From NCBI RefSeq assembly GCF_003610635.1, contig NZ_RAQJ01000003.1:1-64000 (forward strand): a stretch of 64,000 bases of DNA, read 5' to 3'. This document shows positions 32,137-41,558 of this stretch, one piece after another. Positions within the stretch are counted from its first letter, which is position 1, and each line of letters opens with the position of its first letter. The position numbers were made by a program, and so were the translations under genes. Below the pieces are notes generated by a model, which saw only the letters and a program-made list of their open reading frames with translations, was not told the origin of the DNA and did not search any database. This DNA comes from Ichthyenterobacterium magnum (GTDB lineage: Bacteria > Bacteroidota > Bacteroidia > Flavobacteriales > Flavobacteriaceae).

Positions 32137-32855
32137 AAACGTTTTGCGCGTTCTAAATCTTCTGGTGTATCAATCTCAACACCTTCAACTGTTGTTTCTA
32201 CCATTTTTATACGCTTACCATATTCTAGGTAACGTATGCACTCTATTTTTTCAGAAGCTTCAATAAATTGCATTGGTAGTTTATAAAAATCTATAAGCGC
32301 TTGTTTTCTAAATGCATAAATTCCTTTATGCTTAAAATAACGCGCACCAGCTTCTTTATCTCTTGGGAACGGAATTGGGCTTCTAGAAAAATACAAAGCG
32401 AAATTATTTTGATCTACAATTACCTTTACCGTGTTTGGATTACTAATTTCATCCCAATCATGAATTTCAACCATTAATGACGCTAAATCTATTTCTTTTT
32501 TAGAGTCATCTTTAAATACTTCTAATACTTTAGCTAAACTTTCATGCTCAGTAAAAGGCTCATCACCTTGTACATTTACTACAATATCTACATCTAAACC
32601 TTCAACGGCTTCTGCAATACGGTCACTACCAGATTCATGTTCTTTTTTACTCATAATGGCTTTGCCTCCATTAGAAACAATTTCATTAAAAATAATGTCA
32701 CTATCCGTAACCACATAAACATCATCAAATAAATTTGTTGCAACTGTAGCTTCGTAAGTTCTTAAAATAACTGTTTTTCCTGCTAAATCTTGCATGAGTT
32801 TCGCCGGAAAGCGAGATGCACTATAACGTGCTGGAATCATTGAGATTATTTTCAT
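32127..32855 (-). CDS. kdsB: 3-deoxy-manno-octulosonate cytidylyltransferase (CMP-Kdo synthetase)
   Basis: 242 residues. [24 protein letters not shown] is the nucleotide-binding N-terminus, followed by [19 protein letters not shown] and [13 protein letters not shown], and the C-terminal [14 protein letters not shown]. It activates Kdo (or 8-amino-Kdo) as its CMP sugar for lipid A core assembly in the cytoplasm. First gene of the minus-strand operon that continues with HAD, CAT-like, KdnB-like and acyltransferase genes. Confidence 0.95.
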   Translation of the reverse strand: MKIISMIPARYSASRFPAKLMQDLAGKTVILRTYEATVATNLFDDVYVVTDSDIIFNEIVSNGGKAIMSKKEHESGSDRIAEAVEGLDVDIVVNVQGDEPFTEHESLAKVLEVFKDDSKKEIDLASLMVEIHDWDEISNPNTVKVIVDQNNFALYFSRSPIPFPRDKEAGARYFKHKGIYAFRKQALIDFYKLPMQFIEASEKIECIRYLEYGKRIKMVETTVEGVEIDTPEDLERAKRLWK

Positions 32856-32900
32856 TTAGCGATTAGAATTTCTATTCAAAAATAAAACTTTTGAAGGGAT

Positions 32901-33467
32901 TTAAGGTTGACTAGGTTTAAACTTTTTATAAAGACGAAAAATAATCCAAAAAATTATTACTACCAATATAATTGCTATAAAAGGAAATACAATAGAAATA
33001 ATTGACATGACTATTGAGGTTCCTGTTTCTACAGTAGAAACTACTGGATTAGCAACACCACCTGTTGTCGTTGTAGAAGCTAAACGTGTAGCTCCAGAAC
33101 TTCCTGCAACTGCTGCTGCTGTTCCGCCTCCAGCTATTATTGCTAATGCCCAAGTGATTGCTGGACTTAAATCTGCAACAGTTGAAACCATAACTGCTGT
33201 TCCTGCAATTGCTGCTAAAGGAATAGCGATTGAATCTAACAAGTTATCTACATAAGGAATAAAATAAGCAAAAATCTCTATTACGGTAGCAACTCCCAAA
33301 ATAACTACCGCAGTTAAACTACCAACCCATTGCCAAGACTCATTTAGTTCCCATACATTAAAATAAGCTGCTAAACTTAAGGCGAATAAAGGCACAAATA
33401 CTCTAAAGCCAACAGATGCCGATAAACCAATGCCTAAAAAAATACTTATGAGTGTTTCTGCTGTCAT
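32901..33467 (-). CDS. DUF4126-family membrane protein
   Basis: 188 residues with four or five hydrophobic helices and small-residue-rich loops (AIIAGGGTAAAVAGSSGATRLASTTTTGG). The N-terminus ISIFLGIGLSASVGFRVFVPLFALSLAAYF is typical of DUF4126. Function unknown. It lies 12 bases downstream of the helicase gene, probably co-transcribed with it. Confidence 0.82.
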   Translation of the reverse strand: MTAETLISIFLGIGLSASVGFRVFVPLFALSLAAYFNVWELNESWQWVGSLTAVVILGVATVIEIFAYFIPYVDNLLDSIAIPLAAIAGTAVMVSTVADLSPAITWALAIIAGGGTAAAVAGSSGATRLASTTTTGGVANPVVSTVETGTSIVMSIISIVFPFIAIILVVIIFWIIFRLYKKFKPSQP

Positions 33468-33479
33468 TTTTATTTAAAT

Positions 33480-34904
33480 TTAATCTTCAAAAAAATCATC
33501 TTTAAAGCCAATAAGATACAATTTTTCTTTAGCTCTGGTAACCGCAGTATATAGCCAACGCAAATAATCTTTATCTATTCCGTTTGGCAAATATGGTTGT
33601 TCTACAAAAATAGTATTCCATTGTCCTCCTTGCGATTTATGGCAGGTAATTGCATAAGAGAATTTTACTTGTAAGGCATTAAAATGCTTATTGCCTTTAA
33701 TCTTTAAAAATTTTCTATAATTAGAAGCTTCGTTTTCATAATCCTTTTGAACCTCTTGATATAACCTATTGGAATCTTCGTAAGTTAATGATGGTGATTC
33801 TGCTTCAATAGTGTCTAAAAGTAAAACGGTTTCAAAAGGTCTCATTTTTGGATAATCAACCATTTTTACTTTCACTTCGGCAAAACGAAAACCATATAAC
33901 TCTTGAATGCTAAATATTTCTAGCACTTGAATAATATCACCATTTGCTATAAAACCAGCTTCTGTTGTTGGCTTAACCCAGAAGTAATTATTTTTTACTA
34001 CCATTAAAAAATCACCAACTGTTAACTCATTTTCATTAAATAGTATTCGATTTCGTATTTGTTTATTATATTGGTTTGCTCGTTTATTACTCCTAACTAT
34101 TATTGCAGTTTCCTCATGACCATTTTCTGAGTAAGCATCATTAATGGCATCCATTATTTCATGACCATCAATTAACCTAACAATATCTTTAAATTCGTTT
34201 AAATTAAATTTAAAAGACTTGTAAAATTCATTTTCAAGCACTTCTCTAAGTTGTGTTGCATTTTCTAAAATTCCCGAGCCCTGACCTTGTCTTACAACTT
34301 CATCTAGTTCCATAGTGATTACCTTTTTATTGTAATTTAAATCTAAACGCTGCGCATCTAAAGCTGGACTTAAATCAGATTTTACTGGAGGTAACTGCGC
34401 TTTATCTCCTATTAAAAGTAATTTGCATTTATGACCAGAGTACACGTACTGCATTAAATCGTCTAGAAGCGAACCATTTTCAAATAATTTTGAATCTGCT
34501 GGAGTGTCAGGTATCATTGAAGCTTCATCTACAATAAATATTGTGTTCCGATGTTTGTTTGGCTGTAAAATAAATTTAACGCCACCACCTTTATCTTTTT
34601 TTGGGAAATATATTTTTTTATGAATTGTATACGCTTCTTTACCAGAGTAATTTGATATCACTTTTGCAGCACGACCTGTAGGTGCCATTAATACAGCACT
34701 TTTTTTTACTTCCCATAAATTAGAAACTAAAGTGCCAATAATACTAGTTTTACCAGTACCTGCATAGCCTTTTAGTAAATACAAGCTGTTTGGTGTTAAA
34801 TCGAAAATAAACTCTGAGAGCTGATCTAAAACAATGGTTTGCTTAGATGTTGGTTTAAATGGAAATTTTTGAACTAATAACTTATAAAATTCTGATGAAT
34901 TCAT
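33480..34904 (-). CDS. RecD-like ATP-dependent DNA helicase
   Basis: 474 residues of superfamily 1B. Walker A LLKGYAGTGKTSIIGTL (about 45-61), Walker B IFIVDEAS, motif III LLIGDKAQLPPVKS, Arg motif ELDEVVRQGQGSGIL, and the UvrD_C_2-type C-terminus VKFSYAITCHKSQGGQW and WLYTAVTRAKEKLYLIGF. Shorter than RecD2 and without a nuclease domain; a 5'-3' helicase or exonuclease V-like subunit. It works in DNA repair or recombination; exact partner unknown. Confidence 0.9.
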   Translation of the reverse strand: MNSSEFYKLLVQKFPFKPTSKQTIVLDQLSEFIFDLTPNSLYLLKGYAGTGKTSIIGTLVSNLWEVKKSAVLMAPTGRAAKVISNYSGKEAYTIHKKIYFPKKDKGGGVKFILQPNKHRNTIFIVDEASMIPDTPADSKLFENGSLLDDLMQYVYSGHKCKLLLIGDKAQLPPVKSDLSPALDAQRLDLNYNKKVITMELDEVVRQGQGSGILENATQLREVLENEFYKSFKFNLNEFKDIVRLIDGHEIMDAINDAYSENGHEETAIIVRSNKRANQYNKQIRNRILFNENELTVGDFLMVVKNNYFWVKPTTEAGFIANGDIIQVLEIFSIQELYGFRFAEVKVKMVDYPKMRPFETVLLLDTIEAESPSLTYEDSNRLYQEVQKDYENEASNYRKFLKIKGNKHFNALQVKFSYAITCHKSQGGQWNTIFVEQPYLPNGIDKDYLRWLYTAVTRAKEKLYLIGFKDDFFED

Positions 34905-35104
34905 GTAACGTTAAAATAACTTTTAATGGCAATATAAGGTTAAAAAGGTATTGCGTAAAACGATTATAATATTAAATTTATAATAGTAAACAATGTGAAA
35001 CAATTTTTATATCTTTCCTTTTTTAATAGATTTTTTGTTTGCATTGGTTTTTGTGAATAAAAAAAAATTGTAGATTTGCGTAACACCTAAAAAAATAACT
35101 AACT

Positions 35105-35830
35105 ATGTTAACAATAATTATTGCCATTGTAATTGTAATTTTACTTACCATTGGCCTCGTTTGGTTGATTGATAAATTTATACCAAAGAAAATGAAACCT
35201 GTAGTAAACATTTTACTTTGGGCTCTCATTGCATTTTTGGCCTATAATACATTTATGTCTGTTTATGGTGAAATCAAGTTTAATCAACTAAAAAACAAGC
35301 GTTATGCAGTTGTAATTGAAAGTTTAAAAGATATTAGAGATGCACAATTAGCGCATAGAACTGTAACAGGTAAGTTTAATGGTAATTTTGATAACTTAGT
35401 TAAGTTTATAGATACAGCTCAGTATACAATTACACAACGTAGAGATTCTACTGTAAAAGATATTGAAAGAACCAGAGCTATTGGTGTTGACATGTTTAAA
35501 GATATTGTTGTTATTGACACGCTTGGATTTGTTTCTGTAAAAGATTCGCTTTTTAAATCTGATGATAGATACAAAACAATGATGAATGTTCCTGTTGGAA
35601 AACCTGGAGCTAAATTTGAACTTAAAGCAGGAATGCTAGAAAACATCCCTGTTTTTGAAGCTTTAGTGCAAAAAGCCATTATTTTAGATGGTGAAGATAA
35701 AAACTTGATTTCTAAAGAAAATGAAGTTGTTTCTGTTGATGGTGTAAATGGTCCTACTTTAAAAGTAGGCTCTATGGAAGAAGTAAATACAAATGGTAAC
35801 TGGCCAAAAAATTACTCAAACGAAAATTAG
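35105..35830 (+). CDS. Membrane-anchored protein of unknown function
   Basis: 241 residues with two N-terminal membrane helices (about 3-26 and 32-54). The soluble domain that follows starts EIKFNQLKNKRYAVVIESLKDIRDAQLAHRTVTGKF, resembling a pilin-like or stress-associated flavobacterial domain I cannot name. Likely operon with the DUF3822 gene and rsmD, since the next gene starts at or before its stop. Confidence 0.8.
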   Translation: MLTIIIAIVIVILLTIGLVWLIDKFIPKKMKPVVNILLWALIAFLAYNTFMSVYGEIKFNQLKNKRYAVVIESLKDIRDAQLAHRTVTGKFNGNFDNLVKFIDTAQYTITQRRDSTVKDIERTRAIGVDMFKDIVVIDTLGFVSVKDSLFKSDDRYKTMMNVPVGKPGAKFELKAGMLENIPVFEALVQKAIILDGEDKNLISKENEVVSVDGVNGPTLKVGSMEEVNTNGNWPKNYSNEN

Positions 35831-36641
35831 TTTGAATACAAATAGTATTAAAGCATTGTCCATTCAAATTAATTTGAGTGGACTTTCTTTTTGTGTTCTA
35901 AACAGAACTACAAATACTATTGAGCATTTAAAAACTGAGAACTTTGATAAAAAACTGACGCCTTTTGAAATTCTTGAACGATTAAAAACTGTTTTAGATA
36001 CTAACTCAATTTTTTCTGAATCCTTTGAAACTGTTTTAATCATCTATAAAAATGAACTATCTAGCTTAGTTCCTAAGGCACTATTCTCAGAAAATAATTT
36101 AGCAGATTATTTAAAGTTTAACACCAAAATTTTAAAGACAGATTATATAACCTATGACGAGCTACCAATAAATAAAAGCGTAAACGTTTATGTGCCTTTG
36201 GTAAACATCAATAATTATATTTTCGAATCTTATGGTGCTTTTGATTATAAACACGCATCAACCTTGTTTATAGACACTTTATTACAAAAGAAAACTTACC
36301 TAAAAAAGGATGCCATTTATATTAATGCAGATGCGTATAGTATAGAAATTGTCGTTCTTAAAAATTCTAAAATTCAGCTATATAATACTTTTGAATATGG
36401 CACAAAAGAAGATTTTATCTATTACATTTTGTTTGTTATAGAGCAATTAAAATTAAACCCAGAAGAAATTAATGCTGTATTATCTGGACAAATAGCTAAA
36501 GATGACGAGCTTTACAATATAGTCTACAAATATATAAGGCATGTAGCATTTGTAAATCCTGAATACACATACAATTATAACGAATCTATGCAACCAGATT
36601 TTACTCACAATTACTTTATTTTATTAAACAGTTTTAACTAA
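35793..36641 (+). CDS. DUF3822-family protein
   Basis: 282 residues as drawn from ATG; a TTG right after the upstream stop (35832) gives 269 residues and starts nearer the conserved LSIQINLSGLSFCVLN block, so it may be the real start. The fold looks actin-like/ASKHA (NNYIFESYGAFDYKHASTLFIDTLL and NAVLSGQIAKDDELY). Consistently next to rsmD in flavobacteria as here, where its stop overlaps the rsmD ATG by one base. Function unknown. Confidence 0.82.
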   Translation: MVTGQKITQTKISLNTNSIKALSIQINLSGLSFCVLNRTTNTIEHLKTENFDKKLTPFEILERLKTVLDTNSIFSESFETVLIIYKNELSSLVPKALFSENNLADYLKFNTKILKTDYITYDELPINKSVNVYVPLVNINNYIFESYGAFDYKHASTLFIDTLLQKKTYLKKDAIYINADAYSIEIVVLKNSKIQLYNTFEYGTKEDFIYYILFVIEQLKLNPEEINAVLSGQIAKDDELYNIVYKYIRHVAFVNPEYTYNYNESMQPDFTHNYFILLNSFN

Positions 36642-37180
36642 TGAGAATAATTTCTGGAGAATTTAAAGGTCGTAGAATTACCGCGCCAAAAAAACTACCT
36701 GTGCGCCCAACAACAGATATGGCAAAAGAATCGTTGTTTAATATTTTAAACAATTCATTCTATTTTGATGAAATTTCAGTACTAGATTTATTTTCAGGAA
36801 CAGGAAACATAAGTTACGAATTTGCATCAAGAGGTACACAACATATTTTAGCCGTAGATGCAAACTTTGGTTGCATAAAATTTATTAATGAAACTGCTGA
36901 AAGTTTTAAAATGCCAATTAAAACTATAAAAAGTGATGTTTTCAAGTTTTTAGAAAACACCAAACAGCAACATACAATTATATTTGCAGATCCACCATAT
37001 AATTTCGACATAGAAGCGTTCTCTAAAATCCCAGAATTAGTATTTACTAATAGCTTACTTGAAACTAACGGCTTACTTATAATCGAGCATTCTAAACATA
37101 CAGATTTATCTAACCTAGAGAATTATAGTAATTCAAAAAGTTATGGCGGTAATATGTTTAGTTTTTTTGAGTTACAATAA
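36641..37180 (+). CDS. rsmD: 16S rRNA (guanine966-N2)-methyltransferase
   Basis: 179 residues. MRIISGEFKGRRITAPKKLPVRPTTD is the RsmD N-terminus; SAM site VLDLFSGTGNISYEFASRG; catalytic FADPPYNFD. It methylates G966 of 16S rRNA during 30S assembly. Normal length. Confidence 0.95.
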   Translation: MRIISGEFKGRRITAPKKLPVRPTTDMAKESLFNILNNSFYFDEISVLDLFSGTGNISYEFASRGTQHILAVDANFGCIKFINETAESFKMPIKTIKSDVFKFLENTKQQHTIIFADPPYNFDIEAFSKIPELVFTNSLLETNGLLIIEHSKHTDLSNLENYSNSKSYGGNMFSFFELQ

Positions 37181-37360
37181 GTAGTCGCTTTCTTATCTCA
37201 TTTTTTTTCAGTACTTTAGCATAGCTTACAAAAAAGCAATTCCTCATTTTACTTACAACTTACGTTATCGTGTCCTCATAATTTATTACTGCTTTTGGTA
37301 TGGTTAATTGATTTATAAATTTTAGCTATTAATTAATATTTTAACCAAAAACCAACCATT

Positions 37361-38128
37361 ATGAAATTTTTAAAGAAAGGGTTACTAACACTTGTATTAT
37401 CATTTTTTGTTATTAACTCAATCCAAGCCCAAGATGATAACCCTACGACTATGTTTAACGTACATGTAGACAATGTAAAGTTTGCTATGGTTCCGCAATA
37501 TGAAGCTGCAGCAAAAGAACTAAAAGAAAACTTTGTTAAGCATAACATACAAGACGTTAACTGGACAGCTATTAGTCTGGCTGACGGACGCTATGTTTAT
37601 GTATCACCACTAAAAAATATGGCAGAATTAGACAATCCTGGATTTGCTCAAATATTTGAAAAAATGGGTAAAGATGAAGCAGGTGCTTTGTTTGACAAAA
37701 TGGATGAATGCTATGACTCACATGGCAATACTATTTCTCATTATGTACCTGAATTATCTTATCATCCAGAAGGCTATTCTACTGAAGACAAGAACTTTCG
37801 TGAATACCATTTCTTATATTATGCGCCAAGAGACGCTAAAGCTATGAATGAAGCTATGAAAGCTGTAAAAGACATGTTTGCTGCAAAAGGTGTAAAAAAT
37901 GGCTATGATGTAATACACAGTGGTTTTGGTGATGATGAGAGTTATTATATGGTAGCTATTTCGGGCAAAGACGATTTAGCAATAGCTCAAGGTGGAAAAG
38001 ACAATGATGAATTACTTGGAGATGCTAAAGGTCCTACTTTCTTTAATGTTATTAAATTAACTACAAAGTATGATATGGTAGAAGGTAGAGTAAGACCAGA
38101 CCTTAGTTATTATCCAAAAAAAGAATAA
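37361..38128 (+). CDS. Secreted protein of unknown function
   Basis: 255 residues with signal peptide (cleavage after SIQAQ). The mature protein has two similar alpha/beta halves: NVHVDNVKFAMVPQYEAAAKELKENFVKHN with WTAISLADGRYVYV, and REYHFLYYAPRDAKAMNEAMKAVKDMFAAKGVKNGYDVIHSGFG with YYMVAISGKD. This suggests a duplicated ferredoxin-like (dimeric alpha/beta-barrel) fold. No known function. Followed by a hairpin terminator. Confidence 0.82.
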   Translation: MKFLKKGLLTLVLSFFVINSIQAQDDNPTTMFNVHVDNVKFAMVPQYEAAAKELKENFVKHNIQDVNWTAISLADGRYVYVSPLKNMAELDNPGFAQIFEKMGKDEAGALFDKMDECYDSHGNTISHYVPELSYHPEGYSTEDKNFREYHFLYYAPRDAKAMNEAMKAVKDMFAAKGVKNGYDVIHSGFGDDESYYMVAISGKDDLAIAQGGKDNDELLGDAKGPTFFNVIKLTTKYDMVEGRVRPDLSYYPKKE

Positions 38129-38158
38129 ACTACGTTTTCATTTTTTTATAAAACAGAA

Positions 38159-38184
38159 ATCCCTTCTTAAGTTTAAGAAGGGAT
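38159..38184. terminator. Intrinsic terminator between a secreted-protein gene and rnpB
   Basis: ATCCCTTCTTAA-gt-TTAAGAAGGGAT, a 12-bp perfect stem; T-rich sequence follows on the minus strand, so it can end the RNase P RNA as well as the plus-strand gene. Confidence 0.75.
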
Positions 38185-38191
38185 ACTTTAT

Positions 38192-38508
38192 AAGTAAGCA
38201 AATCTATAAGCCGAATTCTGTACTTTTATTTCAACAATAAAAGCCCTTATCATTTATCTACGTTTACTATTACTAGCAAACTTTAGCTGTCTACCCTCTA
38301 ACATCGAGCGTGCAGCTCTCAAATGTTAGTTTACATGACATTGCACCACATAGAGTTTACCTGGTTTCACTACAGCATGACCTGTACATTCTTTCTGTTG
38401 CACTTTTCCTAGCCTTACGGCTGATGGCTGTTAGCCACTATGTTTGCACTATGGTGTTCGGACTTTCCTACCCTAAATACATTTAGAATCGATAAGGCGA
38501 TTTACTTG
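38192..38508 (-). ncRNA. rnpB: RNase P RNA (class A)
   Basis: On the minus strand the 5' part carries the universal GGGTAGGAAAGTCCGAACACC block and the 3' part GTAGACAGCTAAAGTTTGC, followed by CAGAATTCGGCTTATAG, the conserved 3' pairing region. The ends AAGTAAATCG and GATTTGCTTACTT can form helix P1. About 317 nt, normal for Bacteroidota. Catalytic RNA that matures tRNA 5' ends. Exact ends are estimated from P1. Confidence 0.92.
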
Positions 38509-38610
38509 AACGCAAAAATACAATTAATTGTTAATAACTCGTTTTAAAATAAACAGTCATAATTCTTAATTTTAAGTTGAATTTTTAACTTTGTTCTTCT
38601 AAGTTTTTTT

Positions 38611-40332
38611 ATGGAACATTTTGTAGTATCGGCTCGTAAATATAGACCACAAACATTTAAAGATGTTGTTGGTCAGCAAGCTATTACAAATACTTTATTA
38701 AATGCCATTGAAAACAATCACTTAGCGCAAGCCTTACTATTTACTGGTCCAAGAGGTGTTGGTAAAACAACCTGTGCTCGTATTTTGGCAAAAATGATTA
38801 ACAGTGATGGAAATGAAACTGAAGATGAAGATTTTGCCTTTAATATTTTTGAACTCGATGCTGCTTCAAACAATTCTGTTGATGATATAAGAAGTTTAAC
38901 AGATCAAGTACGTATTCCGCCTCAAGTTGGTAAATACAAAGTTTATATTATTGATGAGGTGCATATGCTATCTCAATCAGCTTTTAATGCCTTTTTAAAA
39001 ACATTAGAAGAACCACCTAAGCACTGTATCTTTATTTTAGCAACTACTGAAAAACATAAAATTATACCAACTATTTTATCACGTTGTCAAATTTTTGATT
39101 TTAAACGTATCACTGTTAAAGATGCTAAAGAGTACCTTAAATATATTGCTCAAGAGCAAGACATTGTTGCAGAAGATGATGCTTTGCATATTATAGCTCA
39201 AAAAGCAGATGGTGCAATGCGTGATGCGCTATCAATTTTTGATCGTGTTGTTAGTTTTTCTGGTAAAAACCTTACACGACAAGCTGTTACAGAAAATTTA
39301 AATGTACTTGATTACGAAACTTATTTTACGAGTACTAACCTTATTTTAGATAACAAGATTCCTGAATTACTTATTCAGTTTAATACCATTCTTGCAAAAG
39401 GTTTTGATGGTCATCATTATATTGCTGGTTTAGCGTCACACTTTAGAGATTTACTAGTTTGCAAAAGCCCACAAACAATTGAACTTTTAGAAGTAGGCGA
39501 AGACACCAAAGCAAAATACCTTGAACAATCTCAAAAGGCTTCTCAAGAGTTCTTGTTAAAAGGCATACAGTTAGCCAATGATTGTGATCTCAAATATAAA
39601 ACTAGTAAAAATCAACGCTTATTAGTTGAGTTATGCATTATGCAACTTGCCTCTATCACTTTTGATGGAGAAAAAAAAAATAGCAAACGTTTCATAATTC
39701 CGCCTTCATACTTTAAAGCTAAAGGCATCACTCCTATTCCAGTTAAAATTCCGCAACAACAAAAGGAAACTATAAAAACTGAAGCTTCAACCTTACAAGA
39801 GCATAATAATACACAAGAAGAAGAGGTTGCCATTGAGGTTAAACAGCCAAAAATCTCACTTAAAAAAGATAGTACACAAACATCTGGATTGTCTCTTAAA
39901 AGCATAAAAGCAAAAAAGGAACATCTTATAAAACAAATGGAAGTTGTAATTGACCCTCAAGATCTTCCAAAAGATGAATTTACCTTTGAACAATTTAAAA
40001 AGGCTTGGAAAGACTATATAGAATCTTTAAATAAAAAAGGTGAAAAGATTATGTCTTCTATTTTAGAAATGGATACTCCTAAACTTAAAGATACCTTAAT
40101 ACAACTTCAGTTCCCTAATGAATCTATAAAAATTGAATTAGAACGTGCTCAATTCCCTTTAATGGAATTTTTAAGAAAACGGTTAAACAATTATAACTTA
40201 AAACTTGAGATTATTGTAAATGAAGAAGCCTCAAAAAAATATGTATTTACTGCTCAAGACAAATATGAAAAATTAAAAGAGAAAAACCCAAACATAGAAC
40301 TTCTAAAAAAGACATTTGGTTTAGATATATAA
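38611..40332 (+). CDS. dnaX: DNA polymerase III gamma/tau subunit
   Basis: 573 residues. Clamp-loader ATPase: KYRPQTFKDVVGQQ, Walker A FTGPRGVGKTTCAR, Walker B VYIIDEVHMLS, SRC sensor box ILSRCQIFDF. The zinc module between Walker A and ELDAASNN is reduced: only Cys53 of the usual four Cys remains, in a short acidic loop (NSDGNETEDEDFAFNI). The C-terminus is a long charged linker and a tau-like domain. A TAACTTTG box at 38586-38593 is the likely -7 element. Confidence 0.95.
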   Translation: MEHFVVSARKYRPQTFKDVVGQQAITNTLLNAIENNHLAQALLFTGPRGVGKTTCARILAKMINSDGNETEDEDFAFNIFELDAASNNSVDDIRSLTDQVRIPPQVGKYKVYIIDEVHMLSQSAFNAFLKTLEEPPKHCIFILATTEKHKIIPTILSRCQIFDFKRITVKDAKEYLKYIAQEQDIVAEDDALHIIAQKADGAMRDALSIFDRVVSFSGKNLTRQAVTENLNVLDYETYFTSTNLILDNKIPELLIQFNTILAKGFDGHHYIAGLASHFRDLLVCKSPQTIELLEVGEDTKAKYLEQSQKASQEFLLKGIQLANDCDLKYKTSKNQRLLVELCIMQLASITFDGEKKNSKRFIIPPSYFKAKGITPIPVKIPQQQKETIKTEASTLQEHNNTQEEEVAIEVKQPKISLKKDSTQTSGLSLKSIKAKKEHLIKQMEVVIDPQDLPKDEFTFEQFKKAWKDYIESLNKKGEKIMSSILEMDTPKLKDTLIQLQFPNESIKIELERAQFPLMEFLRKRLNNYNLKLEIIVNEEASKKYVFTAQDKYEKLKEKNPNIELLKKTFGLDI

Positions 40333-40343
40333 TTCTATAAACT

Positions 40344-40919
40344 ATGAAGCAATACTTAATTTTATTTGTGGTTTTAATTACTATTCTAGTAAATTGCGAT
40401 AGGAGAAAAAATGCAAAAGAGTCATTGCAAGAATCTGTTGAAATGTTTACAAAAAACAACACTGTAGAACAAATAACTTATTTCCCAGAAGCCTATTCAG
40501 AAATTGTAACAGATTCCATTTTAAGTAATGGTAATCAAATAAAGATTAAACATTTTACAGACTTAGAGACTAATATTTTAAACGATTTTAAAGTTGATAC
40601 TATTCATTATAAGCATTATTATAGGGATTTTAAAGCAGAACTTAGTATTAGCAATAAAGTAAATCAGATATTAAATACCACAATTGATAAAGCCTTATTT
40701 ATAAAGAATGATAGTAAAAACACAGATTTTTTAAATGACGCTATAATGACAAAGGTTTGGTTAAATGATAATCAACCAGCAATACAAAATGATATTATAG
40801 TTAATGTTTTGTTTTGTAAACCAGAAACTGACCATTGCCTTTTTTATGAAATCTATGTTGATAATGTTGGTAAATATTCTGTAAAATTAACAGACAACGT
40901 TTATTATAAAGAAAGTTAA
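40344..40919 (+). CDS. Putative lipoprotein of unknown function
   Basis: 191 residues with a hydrophobic leader and lipobox ILVNC (Cys18). The mature part is charged and mixed alpha/beta; two Cys (LFCKPETDHCLF, about 165-172) may pair. It sits 11 bases after dnaX and one base before miaE, so it is probably in their operon. No family recognised. Confidence 0.75.
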   Translation: MKQYLILFVVLITILVNCDRRKNAKESLQESVEMFTKNNTVEQITYFPEAYSEIVTDSILSNGNQIKIKHFTDLETNILNDFKVDTIHYKHYYRDFKAELSISNKVNQILNTTIDKALFIKNDSKNTDFLNDAIMTKVWLNDNQPAIQNDIIVNVLFCKPETDHCLFYEIYVDNVGKYSVKLTDNVYYKES

Positions 40920-40920
40920 T

Positions 40921-41502
40921 ATGTTAGGTTTAAAACTTCCTACAGACCCGCGTTGGGTAAATATTGTTGAAAAGAATATAGAGGATATTCTTACTGATCA
41001 CGCCTATTGCGAACAAAAAGCTGCAAGTACAGCTATATCTTTAATTGTTAGTTTTCCTGAGTATACAGATTTAGTGCAAGAAATGATTGCTTTGGTAAAA
41101 GAAGAAATAAGTCATTTTAAATTGGTACATGACAGAATTATAGCCAATGGCTGGGTTCTTGGTCGCGATCGCAAAGATGATTATGTTATACAGTTACTAA
41201 AGTTTTTTCCTAAAGGCGGAAGTAGAACCACACAATTAGTACATCGCTTATTGTATGCTGCATTAATTGAAGCGAGAAGCTGCGAGCGTTTTAGATTGCT
41301 ATCTGAAGAATTAAAAGATAAAGAACTTGCTGAGTTTTATAGAAATCTTATGGTAAGTGAAGCCAATCATTATACTATGTTTTTAGGGTTTGCAAGACAA
41401 TATGGCGACCGTAAAGAAGTTGATAAGAAATGGCAACAACTACTTGATTATGAGGCAGAAATCATGAAAAATTTAAGCAAAAAAGAAACAATTCACGGAT
41501 AA
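40921..41502 (+). CDS. miaE: tRNA-(ms2io6A)-hydroxylase
   Basis: 193 residues, a ferritin-like four-helix di-iron protein. Ligand helices: DHAYCEQKAASTAI, VKEEISHFKLV (ExxH), LIEARSCERFRLL and SEANHYTMFLGFA (ExxH). It hydroxylates the isopentenyl group of ms2i6A at tRNA position 37. Ends in a shared hairpin terminator. Confidence 0.92.
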   Translation: MLGLKLPTDPRWVNIVEKNIEDILTDHAYCEQKAASTAISLIVSFPEYTDLVQEMIALVKEEISHFKLVHDRIIANGWVLGRDRKDDYVIQLLKFFPKGGSRTTQLVHRLLYAALIEARSCERFRLLSEELKDKELAEFYRNLMVSEANHYTMFLGFARQYGDRKEVDKKWQQLLDYEAEIMKNLSKKETIHG

Positions 41503-41504
41503 AC

Positions 41505-41536
41505 AAAAAAGCTTCAGAGAAATCTGAAGCTTTTTT
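41505..41536. terminator. Bidirectional intrinsic terminator
   Basis: AAAAAAGCTTCAGA, four-base loop, TCTGAAGCTTTTTT between convergent miaE and the beta-barrel gene. Confidence 0.9.
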
Positions 41537-41558
41537 GTTTATCTAAATAGTTTTTTTA

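Noticed and set aside
35023-35229. Minus-strand frame overlapping the membrane protein at 35105
   Set aside because: The plus-strand gene has clear membrane helices and operon context; the antisense frame is a shadow.
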